From a virus, in the IMG/VR virus record IMGVR_UViG_3300048091_000230, positions 1 through 46,522 of that record: a stretch of 46,522 nucleotides of DNA. The stretch is one strand, 5' to 3'. Positions 31,993-39,098 of the stretch are shown here, in pieces (positions within the stretch are counted from its first letter, which is position 1; the number at the start of each line of letters is the position of its first letter). The notes beneath the pieces are model-generated. The model saw only the letters and a list, made by a program, of their open reading frames with translations, made no database searches and was not told the DNA's origin. Made by a program: the position numbers and the translations under genes.

Positions 31993-32017
31993 TCGTCATT
32001 TTCTCCGGACGTGCGTG

Positions 32018-32036
32018 GGTCTCCCACTGGGAGACC
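32018..32036. promoter_or_regulatory. perfect 9-bp palindrome in the late leader
   Basis: GGTCTCCCA-C-TGGGAGACC, a perfect dyad with a one-base centre, about 40 bp downstream of the predicted start of the late promoter. It could be a pause hairpin for Q loading or a protein-binding operator. Confidence 0.6.
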
Positions 32037-32054
32037 ACTGCTGTCCGATCGGAA

Positions 32055-32112
32055 AATGTACTGCTGGAAATGTTGAAGATTGGAATGTACTGCTGAGTTT
32101 TCCTGCTGTCAA
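32055..32112 (-). promoter_or_regulatory. late promoter (pR'-like) with direct repeat
   Basis: On the minus strand TTGACA (32112-32107), a 17-bp spacer and TACATT (32089-32084) form a near-consensus sigma70 promoter pointing at the structural genes. The 12-mer CAGCAGTACATT, which contains the -10, recurs 29 bp downstream (32066-32055). The promoter begins 11 bp after the stop of the Q-like gene. It is the only strong promoter I see before the 26-kb late block. Confidence 0.82.
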
Positions 32113-32122
32113 TAAGTTTCGA

Positions 32123-32632
32123 TCAGGAACGATAAGCTCCGAGCGCGCCTGCAACACTTTCGATTGCGGCTTGAGCATCGCCGAGCCGAACGCCGTATTC
32201 CTTCGAAGGAAAGCCGCACGCGCCAGCGACAGCCCACGGCTTCGCACACATCACATACGTCCAGTTCAAGACCCATCGGTGCATCTCATCAATTTTTATG
32301 AGGGCGGCCTGGATCCGCTCGGCGTCGACGACGTCGATACGATCATCGACGGAGGCAGCCGGGCCGAGCTCGCCGCCGGCGAGCCTGCGCATGTTCTCGC
32401 AGATCACCGCCGTCATGTTGTTGCCGCGGCCGCCGACGCTGCTGGGAGCATTGTTCGCCCACATTCCCCAGTTCTCCAAGCGCCGGCCGATGCTGCGGCG
32501 CTCAATAACACGTGCAGGCGCAGGCTTCGATACGGCTGGCGTAGGCGCCGCTTCGCAGAAGTCATCGATGCGGCGAGCTGGCGCGCCAGGTGGTCGCCAG
32601 CCAAGGGTGATGGTTGCACGGCGCTCGCTCAA
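32123..32632 (-). CDS. Q-like late antitermination protein
   Basis: A protein of about 169 residues. SIGRRLENWGMWANN fits the W-G-R-W-A-N-N signature of Q antiterminators of the phage 21/82 type, followed by a helical region (AERIQAALIKIDEMHRWVLNWTYV) and CGFPSKEYGVRLGDAQAAIESV, a C-terminal HTH-like helix. I chose the TTG at 32632, which overlaps the previous stop and has GGGGAG upstream; an ATG at 32671 is the alternative and adds 13 residues. It lies directly before the late promoter and leader terminators, where Q is expected. Q should modify RNA polymerase at that promoter to read through t1 and t2. Confidence 0.78.
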   Translation of the reverse strand: MSERRATITLGWRPPGAPARRIDDFCEAAPTPAVSKPAPARVIERRSIGRRLENWGMWANNAPSSVGGRGNNMTAVICENMRRLAGGELGPAASVDDRIDVVDAERIQAALIKIDEMHRWVLNWTYVMCAKPWAVAGACGFPSKEYGVRLGDAQAAIESVAGALGAYRS

Positions 32633-32796
32633 GGTGGAGTCTCCCCATCCACGCGCGCAGCGCAGCGGCATGCGCGACCCTGGCGGCAGTTCTGGTCACA
32701 GCCTGACTGCTGCGGCGAAGCGCCGAGACGGGCGGCCTGGCCGACCAGGTACGCGATCAGGCCGCCGAGGGCGCACCAGAGAAGGAATGCGATCAT
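32629..32796 (-). CDS. small membrane protein (55 aa)
   Basis: A 55-residue protein beginning with a hydrophobic segment (MIAFLLWCALGGLIAYLVG) followed by a Cys-rich hydrophilic tail (five Cys in all). Its ATG at 32796 overlaps the RusA stop (ATGA) and its stop overlaps the Q-like start. Short but well embedded in the operon. Function unknown. Confidence 0.6.
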   Translation of the reverse strand: MIAFLLWCALGGLIAYLVGQAARLGASPQQSGCDQNCRQGRACRCAARVDGETPP

Positions 32797-33224
32797 GCCG
32801 CCTCCCCTGCGACCAAGGACACATGCACGACGGCGCCCGGCGTCTCGCTGTAGCGCTTCTCGAGCACGATGCGCACGACCTGGGCGTCGTCGGCCCACAC
32901 GATCCCGTTGCAGCCGTCCTTGATCCCCTTGAGCACGTTGTCGGCGTCAGGCTTCTTCGTGGCGCGGATTGCGCCGGCAGCTGCTGCCGCGCGTCGCTTC
33001 TTCGACCAGCTGGCCGGGATCTGCAGGTTGAGCGTCACCTGCAGCGCGACAGGGCGCGCACTCGGCTCCAGGCCGCGCATCGCCTCGGCAGCGGACAGCT
33101 TGACCAGGTTCTCGTAGCTGGCCGTCTTGACCGGCGTATACGTGCCGACGTGCGCACCGCGCTGGACGAATCGGGGGCGGCCCTTGGCCACCGGCTGGCC
33201 GGGAATGCTGAATTCGACCATCAT
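32793..33224 (-). CDS. rusA: RusA-family Holliday junction resolvase
   Basis: A 143-residue RusA nuclease. The catalytic motif KKPDADNVLKGIKDGCNGIVWADDAQV has the expected aspartates (about D93, D95, D113) and FSIPGQPVAKGRPRF is the typical opening. It resolves recombination or replication intermediates before packaging. It lies upstream of the Q-like gene, the lambdoid nin-region position. Confidence 0.95.
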   Translation of the reverse strand: MMVEFSIPGQPVAKGRPRFVQRGAHVGTYTPVKTASYENLVKLSAAEAMRGLEPSARPVALQVTLNLQIPASWSKKRRAAAAAGAIRATKKPDADNVLKGIKDGCNGIVWADDAQVVRIVLEKRYSETPGAVVHVSLVAGEAA

Positions 33225-33670
33225 GTGATCAGTCCTTTCGTTCTAAGAATTGCGTGCGTTTTCCCGACAGCCGCGTCAAATCGCGCGTAGAGGGAAGCGA
33301 GCGTCAGGCCGGGTGGGCGCGGCGCGCGGCCATCCAGCACGTCGTGGCAGCTTGAGCAGCCGAAGCAGGCAGCAGTGTCGGGTGCCTTGAGGCCCATACC
33401 CTTCCCCGACTCGATCCTGTTGTCGTGGCACAGCACCACCGTCGCCGGATCGCGGTTGCAGATGCTGGCCAGGTCGATCATGCAGTCCTGGCCACGCGCG
33501 GCCTTCTGGATCTTCGTCAGCGCGCGCCGGCGCGACTTCATCGGCTTGCGCGTGCGCGCCTCGCGCTGCACGGCGGCGACGCGCAGGACGCCGGCGGCCG
33601 CGGTGGCGGGCTTGCGCTTGAACGGCGTGCGCGCGATCGGGGTTTTGCGCGCGATGGGCGAGCGCTTCAT
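33221..33670 (-). CDS. DUF1364 nuclease-like protein
   Basis: A 149-residue protein whose residues about 45-130 fit DUF1364: MKSRRRALTKIQKAARGQDCMIDLASICNRDPATVVLCHDNRIESGKGMGLKAPDTAACFGCSSCHDVLDG. The Cys/His set resembles an HNH-type or zinc-bound nuclease. DUF1364 genes often occur next to rusA in the nin region. The N-terminal 40 residues are basic and disordered. Stop and start overlap both neighbours. Confidence 0.88.
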   Translation of the reverse strand: MKRSPIARKTPIARTPFKRKPATAAAGVLRVAAVQREARTRKPMKSRRRALTKIQKAARGQDCMIDLASICNRDPATVVLCHDNRIESGKGMGLKAPDTAACFGCSSCHDVLDGRAPRPPGLTLASLYARFDAAVGKTHAILRTKGLIT

Positions 33671-34194
33671 GCGTCGATCCCGAGGTATGCGCGCCACGGC
33701 ACTTTCTTTCCATCGACCAGAAAACCCCATGTCCCGCGCTTGCGCCAGGTGATGAACAGCGTCCAGACGCCGCCTTCGCTGACCTGAACGATCCGATGGT
33801 ATTCGCCGAAGTTCAGTCGTGCCGTATCGCCGGGCTCCCGGAGCACTGGATATGTCGGCGTCCAGTTCGACATGCCGCACACGCGGCGTTCGCGCTCCTC
33901 GCGATACCAGCCGCGCAGGATGAACGTGCGCGCGTTCCAGGGATGATCGTGCATGTGCCGGTCCTGATCCTCGCGCATGATTTTGTGCAGGCGCACCGAC
34001 GGCATCCAGTCGCCCCAGCGGCGCCCGGCGCCATCGCTGTTCGGCGGGTACGGGTTGAACAGCCAATACCGCTCCATGTAGACGTCCTGGCCGTCGGCCG
34101 AGGTGATGTGGAAGTAAGGCGTGCGCATGGCGCGGCGAATCAGCCAGTCTGTCACAGCCGGGCGGGCGAAGAAGCGGGCAAGCATTCGGATCAT
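33667..34194 (-). CDS. cupin-like phage protein (175 aa)
   Basis: A 175-residue protein. MRTPYFHITSADGQDVYMERYWLFNPYP and RLHKIMREDQDRHMHDHPWNARTFILRGWYREER point to a double-stranded beta-helix (cupin/cysteine dioxygenase-like) fold with an HxHDHP metal site. Similar proteins are frequent in phage replication regions; their substrate is unknown. GGGAGAACC precedes the ATG at 34194. Confidence 0.75.
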   Translation of the reverse strand: MIRMLARFFARPAVTDWLIRRAMRTPYFHITSADGQDVYMERYWLFNPYPPNSDGAGRRWGDWMPSVRLHKIMREDQDRHMHDHPWNARTFILRGWYREERERRVCGMSNWTPTYPVLREPGDTARLNFGEYHRIVQVSEGGVWTLFITWRKRGTWGFLVDGKKVPWRAYLGIDA

Positions 34195-34252
34195 CAGGTT
34201 CTCCCGTGTCGTTGTTATGCGCCTGGGCTGGGCTGGCCGGGCGGGGTGGTGG

Positions 34253-34624
34253 TCAGGCTGCTTGGGCCAGTGCTGCCGGGCGGCGCGCCCATACCCAGCA
34301 CGGACCATCTTCGGTATCGGTGACCATGAGGGCAAACCATCCTTCGCCCTTCGGTGGGGCCGGCGTCCACGACGCGCAGCTGGAGGACTCCTCGTCGAAG
34401 TACGCGACGTAGGCGGGGTGGTCCATGTCCTCCCATTCGAGATAGTCCTGGCTCAGTTCCAGTCCTTGCGCGGCCAGCCATGCCTTCCATTCGGACTCCT
34501 GGCCTTCCTCGAAGTCGGGCACGCCCGGGTGGTACCAGTGGCCATCCTCATCGCGCGTTACGGGCATCGGCTGGATCAGGGTTTCGGTAGTGCTCATCGC
34601 GTTCTCCGTTTTGTTGGTGGTCAT
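34253..34624 (-). CDS. acidic phage protein, unknown (123 aa)
   Basis: A 123-residue protein rich in Asp, Glu and Trp (DFEEGQESEWKAWLAAQGLELSQDYLEWEDMDHPAYVAYFDEES). The ATG at 34624 overlaps the preceding stop (ATGA). Strong acidity and Trp pairs would allow DNA mimicry or protein inhibition, but no family is recognised. Confidence 0.7.
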   Translation of the reverse strand: MTTNKTENAMSTTETLIQPMPVTRDEDGHWYHPGVPDFEEGQESEWKAWLAAQGLELSQDYLEWEDMDHPAYVAYFDEESSSCASWTPAPPKGEGWFALMVTDTEDGPCWVWARRPAALAQAA

Positions 34625-34890
34625 GCAGTTGGTGCGCTCGCGCGCGAAGTTGTTTGCGGCACCCGCGATGGCATCCGCTGGCGCTGCTCGACCAGCAGCG
34701 CCCTGGTGCTCTTCGCTGCCTCGGCAGCAGCTCGCGATCCGCGCTCCAGGAACAGCGCGCCGATCTGGCCGGTCGCTGGCTTGTACGCCTCCCAGGCATC
34801 GCACCAGCCCTCACCTCGCGCCACAGCTGCTGCGTGGCCAGCCGTGATGAAGTGCGCGCAGGCGCCGCACGGTGGATGCTCGCGGTTCAT
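34621..34890 (-). CDS. small Cys/His protein (89 aa)
   Basis: An 89-residue protein with an N-terminal PPCGACAHF pair and further His/Cys (HAAAVARGEGWC), suggesting a small zinc site. The rest is helical. It overlaps the replication-protein stop and the next start by four bases each. Function unknown. Confidence 0.65.
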   Translation of the reverse strand: MNREHPPCGACAHFITAGHAAAVARGEGWCDAWEAYKPATGQIGALFLERGSRAAAEAAKSTRALLVEQRQRMPSRVPQTTSRASAPTA

Positions 34891-35993
34891 GCTGCCTTGC
34901 CTCCGTTGCGCTTGGCCCGTTCGAACGCGTCGACCCGTGCTCGCCAGTCCTCGTAGCTTTCGTCCGGGCCTTTCGGCTCGTCGCCCTGGGGCTTGCGCTG
35001 CACCGGCGCCAGGATCGGCGCGGCAGCCGGCGCTGCAGCGCGCGGTGGCGTGGCCTGCTTCTCGAGCAGCGTCAGCACCGTGGCTTCGAGGTACGCGAGC
35101 GGCATCGGGCGCTTGGAATTCGACTTTCGCGCCTTCGTGATCGCATCGGTCAGCAGCTCCCGATTCATGCGCGGATCGGCAGCCCAGCTGCGGACAATCG
35201 CGTGGTCGATCGTGCCTTCGATGCCATTCTCGCTCAGCAGCGTCGCGATGGACGTGCTTCGCTGAATCCTCACGGCTCGGTCGTCGTCGTCAAGCTGCTC
35301 GCCAGCACCAACTCCGGTTGAGGCTTGAGACGACGATTCAGGTTTTGAATTTAATTGTCCCTGTCCCTGTCCCTCTCCCTGTCCCTTGGAGTGGTTTTCG
35401 CCGGTGACAGAACCGCCCTGTCCCGGCGACATCGGAAGTTTGTCGCTAGGGACAACGTTGCCCTGTCCCTGCGACATACCGGCTTTGTCGTCAGGGACAA
35501 ATAGCGGTTGTCCAGTAGGACAGCCAGCGGCCAGCCACGCATCGAACTCGGGAAATGGGATGTTTGCGCCGGGATGTCGCTCGTTGTGCTTCTTGATCCG
35601 GCCGCACTCGGTCTTGAGACGTTGACGCAGCTTCGCCGTCCAGGCCTCGCCTGCCTTCTCAGCGACGACAGGGTGATACAGGCGACCGTCCGCGCACTTC
35701 ACCCAGCCGCGTAGCGCGCCAGTGCGCACCTTCATCCATTCCTTGACCACGCGCCCGTAGCCGGCGTATTGGGCCAGGATCTTGTCGTCGTCAGGAAGGC
35801 TCGCGGCCGGCACCTGGTGCCACGATGCGCACCACAGCAGCACCGCGCAGCGGAACTCGTCGGCCTCGGCCGTCACGGCCAGGTCGCTGTCCCGCAAGCG
35901 AACGACGTCGAGAGGCATGAACGCGAAGTCGCGCAGGTCGCAGTCGACCGGGGTCAGCGGCGCCGGCATTGCGTTCAGGTCGATGGATTTCAT
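34887..35993 (-). CDS. DUF1376-type replication initiation protein containing the origin
   Basis: A 368-residue protein. Residues about 20-125 fit DUF1376 (DFAFMPLDVVRLRDSDLAVTAEADEFRCAVLLWCASWHQVPAASLPDDDKILAQYAG), found in many phage replication regions. The middle (about 165-225) is a Gly/Gln/Ser-rich linker coded by DNA dyads. The C-terminal region is helical (RMNRELLTDAITKARKSNSKRPMPLAYLEATVLTLLEKQ), as in O-type or DnaT-like initiators. It likely binds the iterons in its own gene, as lambda O does, and recruits host helicase. No phage helicase or loader is evident downstream. Confidence 0.78.
   Translation of the reverse strand: MKSIDLNAMPAPLTPVDCDLRDFAFMPLDVVRLRDSDLAVTAEADEFRCAVLLWCASWHQVPAASLPDDDKILAQYAGYGRVVKEWMKVRTGALRGWVKCADGRLYHPVVAEKAGEAWTAKLRQRLKTECGRIKKHNERHPGANIPFPEFDAWLAAGCPTGQPLFVPDDKAGMSQGQGNVVPSDKLPMSPGQGGSVTGENHSKGQGEGQGQGQLNSKPESSSQASTGVGAGEQLDDDDRAVRIQRSTSIATLLSENGIEGTIDHAIVRSWAADPRMNRELLTDAITKARKSNSKRPMPLAYLEATVLTLLEKQATPPRAAAPAAAPILAPVQRKPQGDEPKGPDESYEDWRARVDAFERAKRNGGKAA
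35356..35522. repeat. dyad iteron array, putative replication origin
   Basis: Tandem hexamers (TGTCCC three times, TCTCCC, TGTCCC) occupy 35356-35385. Two 36-bp dyads follow: TGTCCCGGCGACA...TGTCGCTAGGGACA (35419-35454) and TGTCCCTGCGACA...TGTCGTCAGGGACA (35464-35499), exactly 45 bp apart. A short dyad TGTCC-AGTA-GGACA (35509-35522) completes the set. All lie inside the replication gene, in the linker-coding part, as lambda ori lies inside gene O. Confidence 0.72.
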
Positions 35994-36373
35994 GCAGCGC
36001 CTTGCCCGGCCTGGCCGAAGAGTGAGGCAACCAGCGGGTCGCGCCGATCGATGGTCGGATAGGTCTTGACGGTCACTTGGTGCGGCTGGCCGTCGCGCCT
36101 GAGGTTGCCGCCTGTGTCGCCCTTTAGGTCGAGTAGGGGCACGCCGGTTGGATGCCAGATGAACGGCAGGCCGGTCGGCCCAGCGCTTTTCTCGCGCCGA
36201 ACGCAGCCAGCCTCTTCCATGCGCAGCAGGCGCTGGCGCACGATATCGGTCGAGTAGCCCGTCAGCGCTGCAAGACCGTCCATGCTGGTCGGCGAGCCCG
36301 CCAGCAGGTCCAGTAGCTGACCGGCCAAGTCCTCGGGCAGCACTTTGTGTTGAGGTGCTTTGGGCGAGGTCAC
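35990..36373 (-). CDS. winged-helix DNA-binding protein
   Basis: A 127-residue protein with a winged helix at residues about 14-65 (LAGQLLDLLAGSPTSMDGLAALTGYSTDIVRQRLLRMEEAGCVRREK). The start is GTG at 36373, overlapping the preceding stop. It lies directly upstream of the replication gene and may regulate or help it. Specific role unknown. Confidence 0.75.
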   Translation of the reverse strand: MTSPKAPQHKVLPEDLAGQLLDLLAGSPTSMDGLAALTGYSTDIVRQRLLRMEEAGCVRREKSAGPTGLPFIWHPTGVPLLDLKGDTGGNLRRDGQPHQVTVKTYPTIDRRDPLVASLFGQAGQGAA

Positions 36374-36573
36374 GGCGGCGATGCTCCCCCCGGGCTCGCC
36401 TGGACAGCGAGCCTGGTCTGCTGCTCGGCGAAACGCCAGCCGGCCTGCCAGTCCTTGATGGCTGGCGCGCCCAGGTTCATGTAGTGGTCGTCGATGCCCC
36501 GGCCATGCGCGTGCGCGACCACGCCGCGGTCGAACTGGGCGCCGGGGGTAATTTGCTTGATGGGCTGGTCCAT
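36370..36573 (-). CDS. small hypothetical protein (67 aa)
   Basis: A 67-residue protein (PIKQITPGAQFDRGVVAHAHGRGIDDHYMNLGAPAIKDWQAGWRFAEQQTRLAVQ). Similar short proteins precede replication genes in lambdoid phages. Starts three bases after its neighbour's stop codon. Function unknown. Confidence 0.65.
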   Translation of the reverse strand: MDQPIKQITPGAQFDRGVVAHAHGRGIDDHYMNLGAPAIKDWQAGWRFAEQQTRLAVQASPGGASPP

Positions 36574-36750
36574 TTACTCCTTCCCTCCATCATCGACGGC
36601 GGTGCGGATCTGCTGGGCGACCAGTCCCTGCGCGTCGGATGCGCGACTGTCCCGACCCGCTTTTTCGATCGCGCGCTTGACGAAGTTCCACACGACCACG
36701 CGCCGGTCAGGCGACAGCGTCGACGGTAGGTTTTTCGGTTGCTCGTTCAT
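36574..36750 (-). CDS. small hypothetical protein (58 aa)
   Basis: A 58-codon frame: ATG at 36750, TAA at 36576-36574, immediately followed by the next ATG. The protein (NLPSTLSPDRRVVVWNFVKRAIEKAGRD) is soluble and helical. The GGAGG near its end is the ribosome site of the next gene. Function unknown. Confidence 0.6.
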   Translation of the reverse strand: MNEQPKNLPSTLSPDRRVVVWNFVKRAIEKAGRDSRASDAQGLVAQQIRTAVDDGGKE

Positions 36751-36768
36751 TCAATCCTCGGTTACTGG

Positions 36769-37008
36769 TCAGGAATTCATGCGGACGAAGCCGCGGGTCG
36801 AGCGACCCGGGGCAAACTTGGCCTGGAATGGGACCAAACTGGGCCTATCGATCTGACGACGATGGGCATTACCATTCCTACAAGCAAGCCAGCAATCACG
36901 CAGCAGCGAGCTGGCTGAAATGTTGGCGGCTTTGGCGTCGGCCATCAGGTCGAGGTACTGGTCTGGCGTCAGGTGCGATTTGGCGGGGATGCTGCGGTTG
37001 TCCTTCAT
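36769..37008 (-). CDS. ribbon-helix-helix-like early protein (79 aa)
   Basis: A 79-residue protein with LTPDQYLDLMADAKAANISASSLLRDCWLACRNG, similar to the helical part of ribbon-helix-helix regulators, and a basic C-terminus. AGGAGAAGC precedes the ATG. It is the first gene after the cro terminator, the place of CII-type regulators in lambda, but sequence does not show it to be CII. Confidence 0.6.
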   Translation of the reverse strand: MKDNRSIPAKSHLTPDQYLDLMADAKAANISASSLLRDCWLACRNGNAHRRQIDRPSLVPFQAKFAPGRSTRGFVRMNS

Positions 37009-37120
37009 GGTGCTTCTCCTATGGGGTGGTTCTCAGTGGGGGTGGTTCTCGGGCCAGGGGGCCAGGGTGCTGCTGTTCTGTTGCTCAAGGGTTACTGCCT
37101 AAACGCAACAGTAAGGACGC

Positions 37121-37147
37121 AAAAAAGCCGCAGGATTTACTGCGGCT
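37121..37147 (-). terminator. terminator overlapping the cro stop (tR1-like)
   Basis: Minus strand AGCCGCAG (37147-37140) pairs with CTGCGGCT (37133-37126) around six bases and is followed by six Ts. The cro stop codon (37139-37137) sits in the loop. Leftward early transcription would mostly stop here without antitermination. Confidence 0.88.
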
Positions 37148-37373
37148 GGGTGTCAACTGCGACAAGCTCAGGCCAGAGCTGCTTCCAATCGTCAGGACGC
37201 AGGTCCTGGCGTGTAACCTCGCCCGAGGTGGCGCGCTCGATTTCGACGCAGCGCCCGGGCGGAATTGGACGCTTTTTGTTTGCCCACTGGTTGATCAGCA
37301 CCGGTGTGATGGCAAGCTTCTTCGCCAACTCGCGCTGGCTGGCCCGTGTCTTGACGTATTGGAGTAGGTTCAT
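37137..37373 (-). CDS. cro: Cro/YdaS-type HTH repressor
   Basis: A 78-residue HTH protein: SQRELAKKLAITPVLINQWANKKRPIPPGRCVEIERATSGEVTRQDLRPDDW. The second half (GRCVEIERATSGEVTRQDL) is the hallmark of YdaS/Cro-like phage proteins. It is divergent from the CI-like repressor and shares its operators. Its predicted -10 (TATAGT, 37385-37380) lies only six bases before the ATG, so the mRNA may be leaderless. Confidence 0.9.
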   Translation of the reverse strand: MNLLQYVKTRASQRELAKKLAITPVLINQWANKKRPIPPGRCVEIERATSGEVTRQDLRPDDWKQLWPELVAVDTQPQ

Positions 37374-37379
37374 GCACGA

Positions 37380-37444
37380 ACTATAGCAATTTGCTTTTGG
37401 AGTTGCAATAGCAAATTGCGCATTCCCTAAACTAGCGTTTTGCT
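37380..37444. promoter_or_regulatory. left operator cluster between cro and cI with cro promoter
   Basis: The dyad AGCAAATTGCT occurs in reverse at 37385-37395, as AGCAAATTGCG at 37410-37420, and degenerately (AGCGTTTTGCT) at 37434-37444, with about 25-bp spacing. The leftward promoter reads TTGCAA (37408-37403), 17 bp, TATAGT (37385-37380), overlapped by the first operator. For the rightward cI promoter I see only weak elements (TTGCAA at 37403-37408, TAAACT at 37428-37433, 19 bp apart). Confidence 0.85.
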
Positions 37445-37457
37445 ATGAAATGTAGGC

Positions 37458-38174
37458 ATGGCAACATCAAAAGAACTTCGACTTGAAAACCTCCGCGCCC
37501 TGGTCGCGGAATTCAAAACTATCGACGCGGTCGCCCAGCGAGCCTCAACCGCGCCTGTCTATCTCAGTCAAATTCTCAACGGAGCTAAGTCATCGACCGG
37601 AACGGCTCGCGGCATAGGGGATGCGCTCGCGCGCAAGCTGGAGGCCGGCTGTGGTAAGGAAACAGGCTGGATGGACCGACCTCATGACGTAGAGGGCGCA
37701 CTTGCGTTACTGCCTGGTGCCAAGCGCGTGCGCGCAGTCGACGACGACGATCCCAGCGTGACGCAAATCAGGAAGGTAAAGCTGCGAGTTCAAGCAGGGA
37801 TCACCGGTTACCAAGTCGAGCCAGAGTATTACGATGGCGAGACGCAAAATGTGCCCACCGACTGGCTAAATCGCGAGGGGCTGCATAAGGATTCGTTAAT
37901 TTCGATCGTGGTGAAGGGCGATAGCATGGAGCCCGGCCTACACGAAGGCGACACCATTGTTGTGAATACTGCTGACACGCGAGAGGTTTCTGGATCCGTC
38001 TATGTAATCAATTACGAAGGCGAGGCTGTAGTAAAGCGGCTGATACGCGATGCTGGCCAGTGGTGGCTGACGTCGGACAACCCTGACCAACGGAAGTATC
38101 ATCGGCAATTATGCAAAGGATCTATCTGCTTAATTATTGGACGAGTCGTTCGTAAAGAAAGCACGCATATCTAA
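37458..38174 (+). CDS. cI: CI-like repressor, S24/LexA autopeptidase family
   Basis: A 238-residue repressor. Residues about 20-45 (TIDAVAQRASTAPVYLSQILNGAKSSTG) form the HTH. The C-terminal S24 domain has VVKGDSMEPGLHEGDTIVV (Ser156) and GEAVVKRL (Lys193), and the Ala-Gly at 113-114 is the likely self-cleavage site. RecA-stimulated autocleavage after DNA damage would induce the prophage. It is divergent from cro and followed by the lipoprotein gene, giving a repressor-moron unit. Ribosome site is weak. Confidence 0.95.
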   Translation: MATSKELRLENLRALVAEFKTIDAVAQRASTAPVYLSQILNGAKSSTGTARGIGDALARKLEAGCGKETGWMDRPHDVEGALALLPGAKRVRAVDDDDPSVTQIRKVKLRVQAGITGYQVEPEYYDGETQNVPTDWLNREGLHKDSLISIVVKGDSMEPGLHEGDTIVVNTADTREVSGSVYVINYEGEAVVKRLIRDAGQWWLTSDNPDQRKYHRQLCKGSICLIIGRVVRKESTHI

Positions 38175-38207
38175 AATTATGCGTCTGCCAGCATATAGGA
38201 GATTCTT

Positions 38208-38921
38208 TTGAAGATTGCTGCATTCCTCTTTTTATCGACAATAGCTACCGGATGCCTTGCACAAAGTATTTCGCCAGATGATCCTAGTTATCCCCGCATA
38301 ACAAAATTTGAGCGCGACCGGATTCTCACGAGCCTAAATTACCCTGGGCCTGAGGAAATGAACGCGATAAGAAATATCGATCATATTACTGACGTCATCA
38401 AAGCGGCGGAGCGTGGAGATCCGCTGAGTGCGCAGCAAGCTGATGCCGTGGAGTCTCTACTCAGAAGTCAGTTAAGGAAAAATACTGAACGAGATGACTC
38501 TGCGCGAGATTTGGTCAACTCGCGTAACAGCCGGGAGGCTGAGCGCTCAGCGCGAGAAGCAGCGCTTGAAGAAAAAAAGAAGGTGCAGGCTGAACAAGCA
38601 TCGGTTGCTAAAGCAGCGGAGTTTCGAAGGCATTTCGATGAGATATCAGATCCCTACAGCGCTCAACTATTTCTAGGGCAATACGCTGGCCAGCCCGATC
38701 CCGATAATCTTTTACAGAAAGCCGAGCTACGTGGCTATCAGCAAGGCGTTGTCACAGCAAGGCGATGCATCGAGAGGGCTAAAGCTATGATCACGCAACA
38801 GCATCAAATTGCGGCGGAGGTTGGATACGTTGACAAGACTGTGATGTATCGAGCTGGACAAGGTTTAGTTCAATGCAAGCAGAATTTAGCTGATTGGAGC
38901 AGCAAGGCAAAAAAATATTAG
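38208..38921 (+). CDS. lipoprotein moron co-transcribed with the repressor
   Basis: A 237-residue exported protein, start TTG at 38208 with AGGAG upstream. The signal sequence (MKIAAFLFLSTIATGC) ends in a lipobox-like IATGC. Residues 55-140 are highly charged and helical (SREAERSAREAALEEKKKVQAEQASVAKAAEF), probably coiled coil, and two later Cys may pair. It is more AT-rich than most of the prophage. Placed 33 bp after cI and before a terminator, it should be expressed in the lysogen. Envelope lipoproteins in this position sometimes exclude other phages; here that is inference. No family recognised. Confidence 0.8.
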   Translation: MKIAAFLFLSTIATGCLAQSISPDDPSYPRITKFERDRILTSLNYPGPEEMNAIRNIDHITDVIKAAERGDPLSAQQADAVESLLRSQLRKNTERDDSARDLVNSRNSREAERSAREAALEEKKKVQAEQASVAKAAEFRRHFDEISDPYSAQLFLGQYAGQPDPDNLLQKAELRGYQQGVVTARRCIERAKAMITQQHQIAAEVGYVDKTVMYRAGQGLVQCKQNLADWSSKAKKY

Positions 38922-38969
38922 GACTTCTTTACCCGATTGCGGCGTTAGGTACGTCGCCCTCCAAAGGCC

Positions 38970-38990
38970 CGCCATGCGCGGGTTTTTTCT
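38970..38990 (+). terminator. terminator of the cI-lipoprotein unit
   Basis: CCCGC (38970-38974) pairs with GCGGG (38980-38984) around CATGC, followed by six Ts. Confidence 0.8.
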
Positions 38991-39052
38991 TGCCCGCCGC
39001 TCTACCATAGAGCGAACGCGGGGCGCAACGACAGTCAGCATCCCGAACGGAA

Positions 39053-39098
39053 ATAAAAGCAAATTGCTGTTGACCGCATAAAAGCAAATTGCTATAGT
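39053..39098 (+). promoter_or_regulatory. rightward early promoter with two repressor operators
   Basis: TTGACC (39070-39075), 17 bp, TATAGT (39093-39098) form a near-consensus promoter. The 16-mer ATAAAAGCAAATTGCT occurs at 39053-39068 and 39078-39093, 25 bp apart, covering the -35 edge and the spacer/-10. The operator core AGCAAATTGCT is the same as beside cro, so CI controls both early operons, as oL and oR in lambda. Confidence 0.9.

Noticed and set aside
37023-37050. Direct repeat GGGGTGGTTCTC before the cro terminator as an antitermination (nut) site
   Set aside because: Two 12-mers 16 bp apart are visible, but there is no boxA/boxB-like hairpin, so I do not assign a function.
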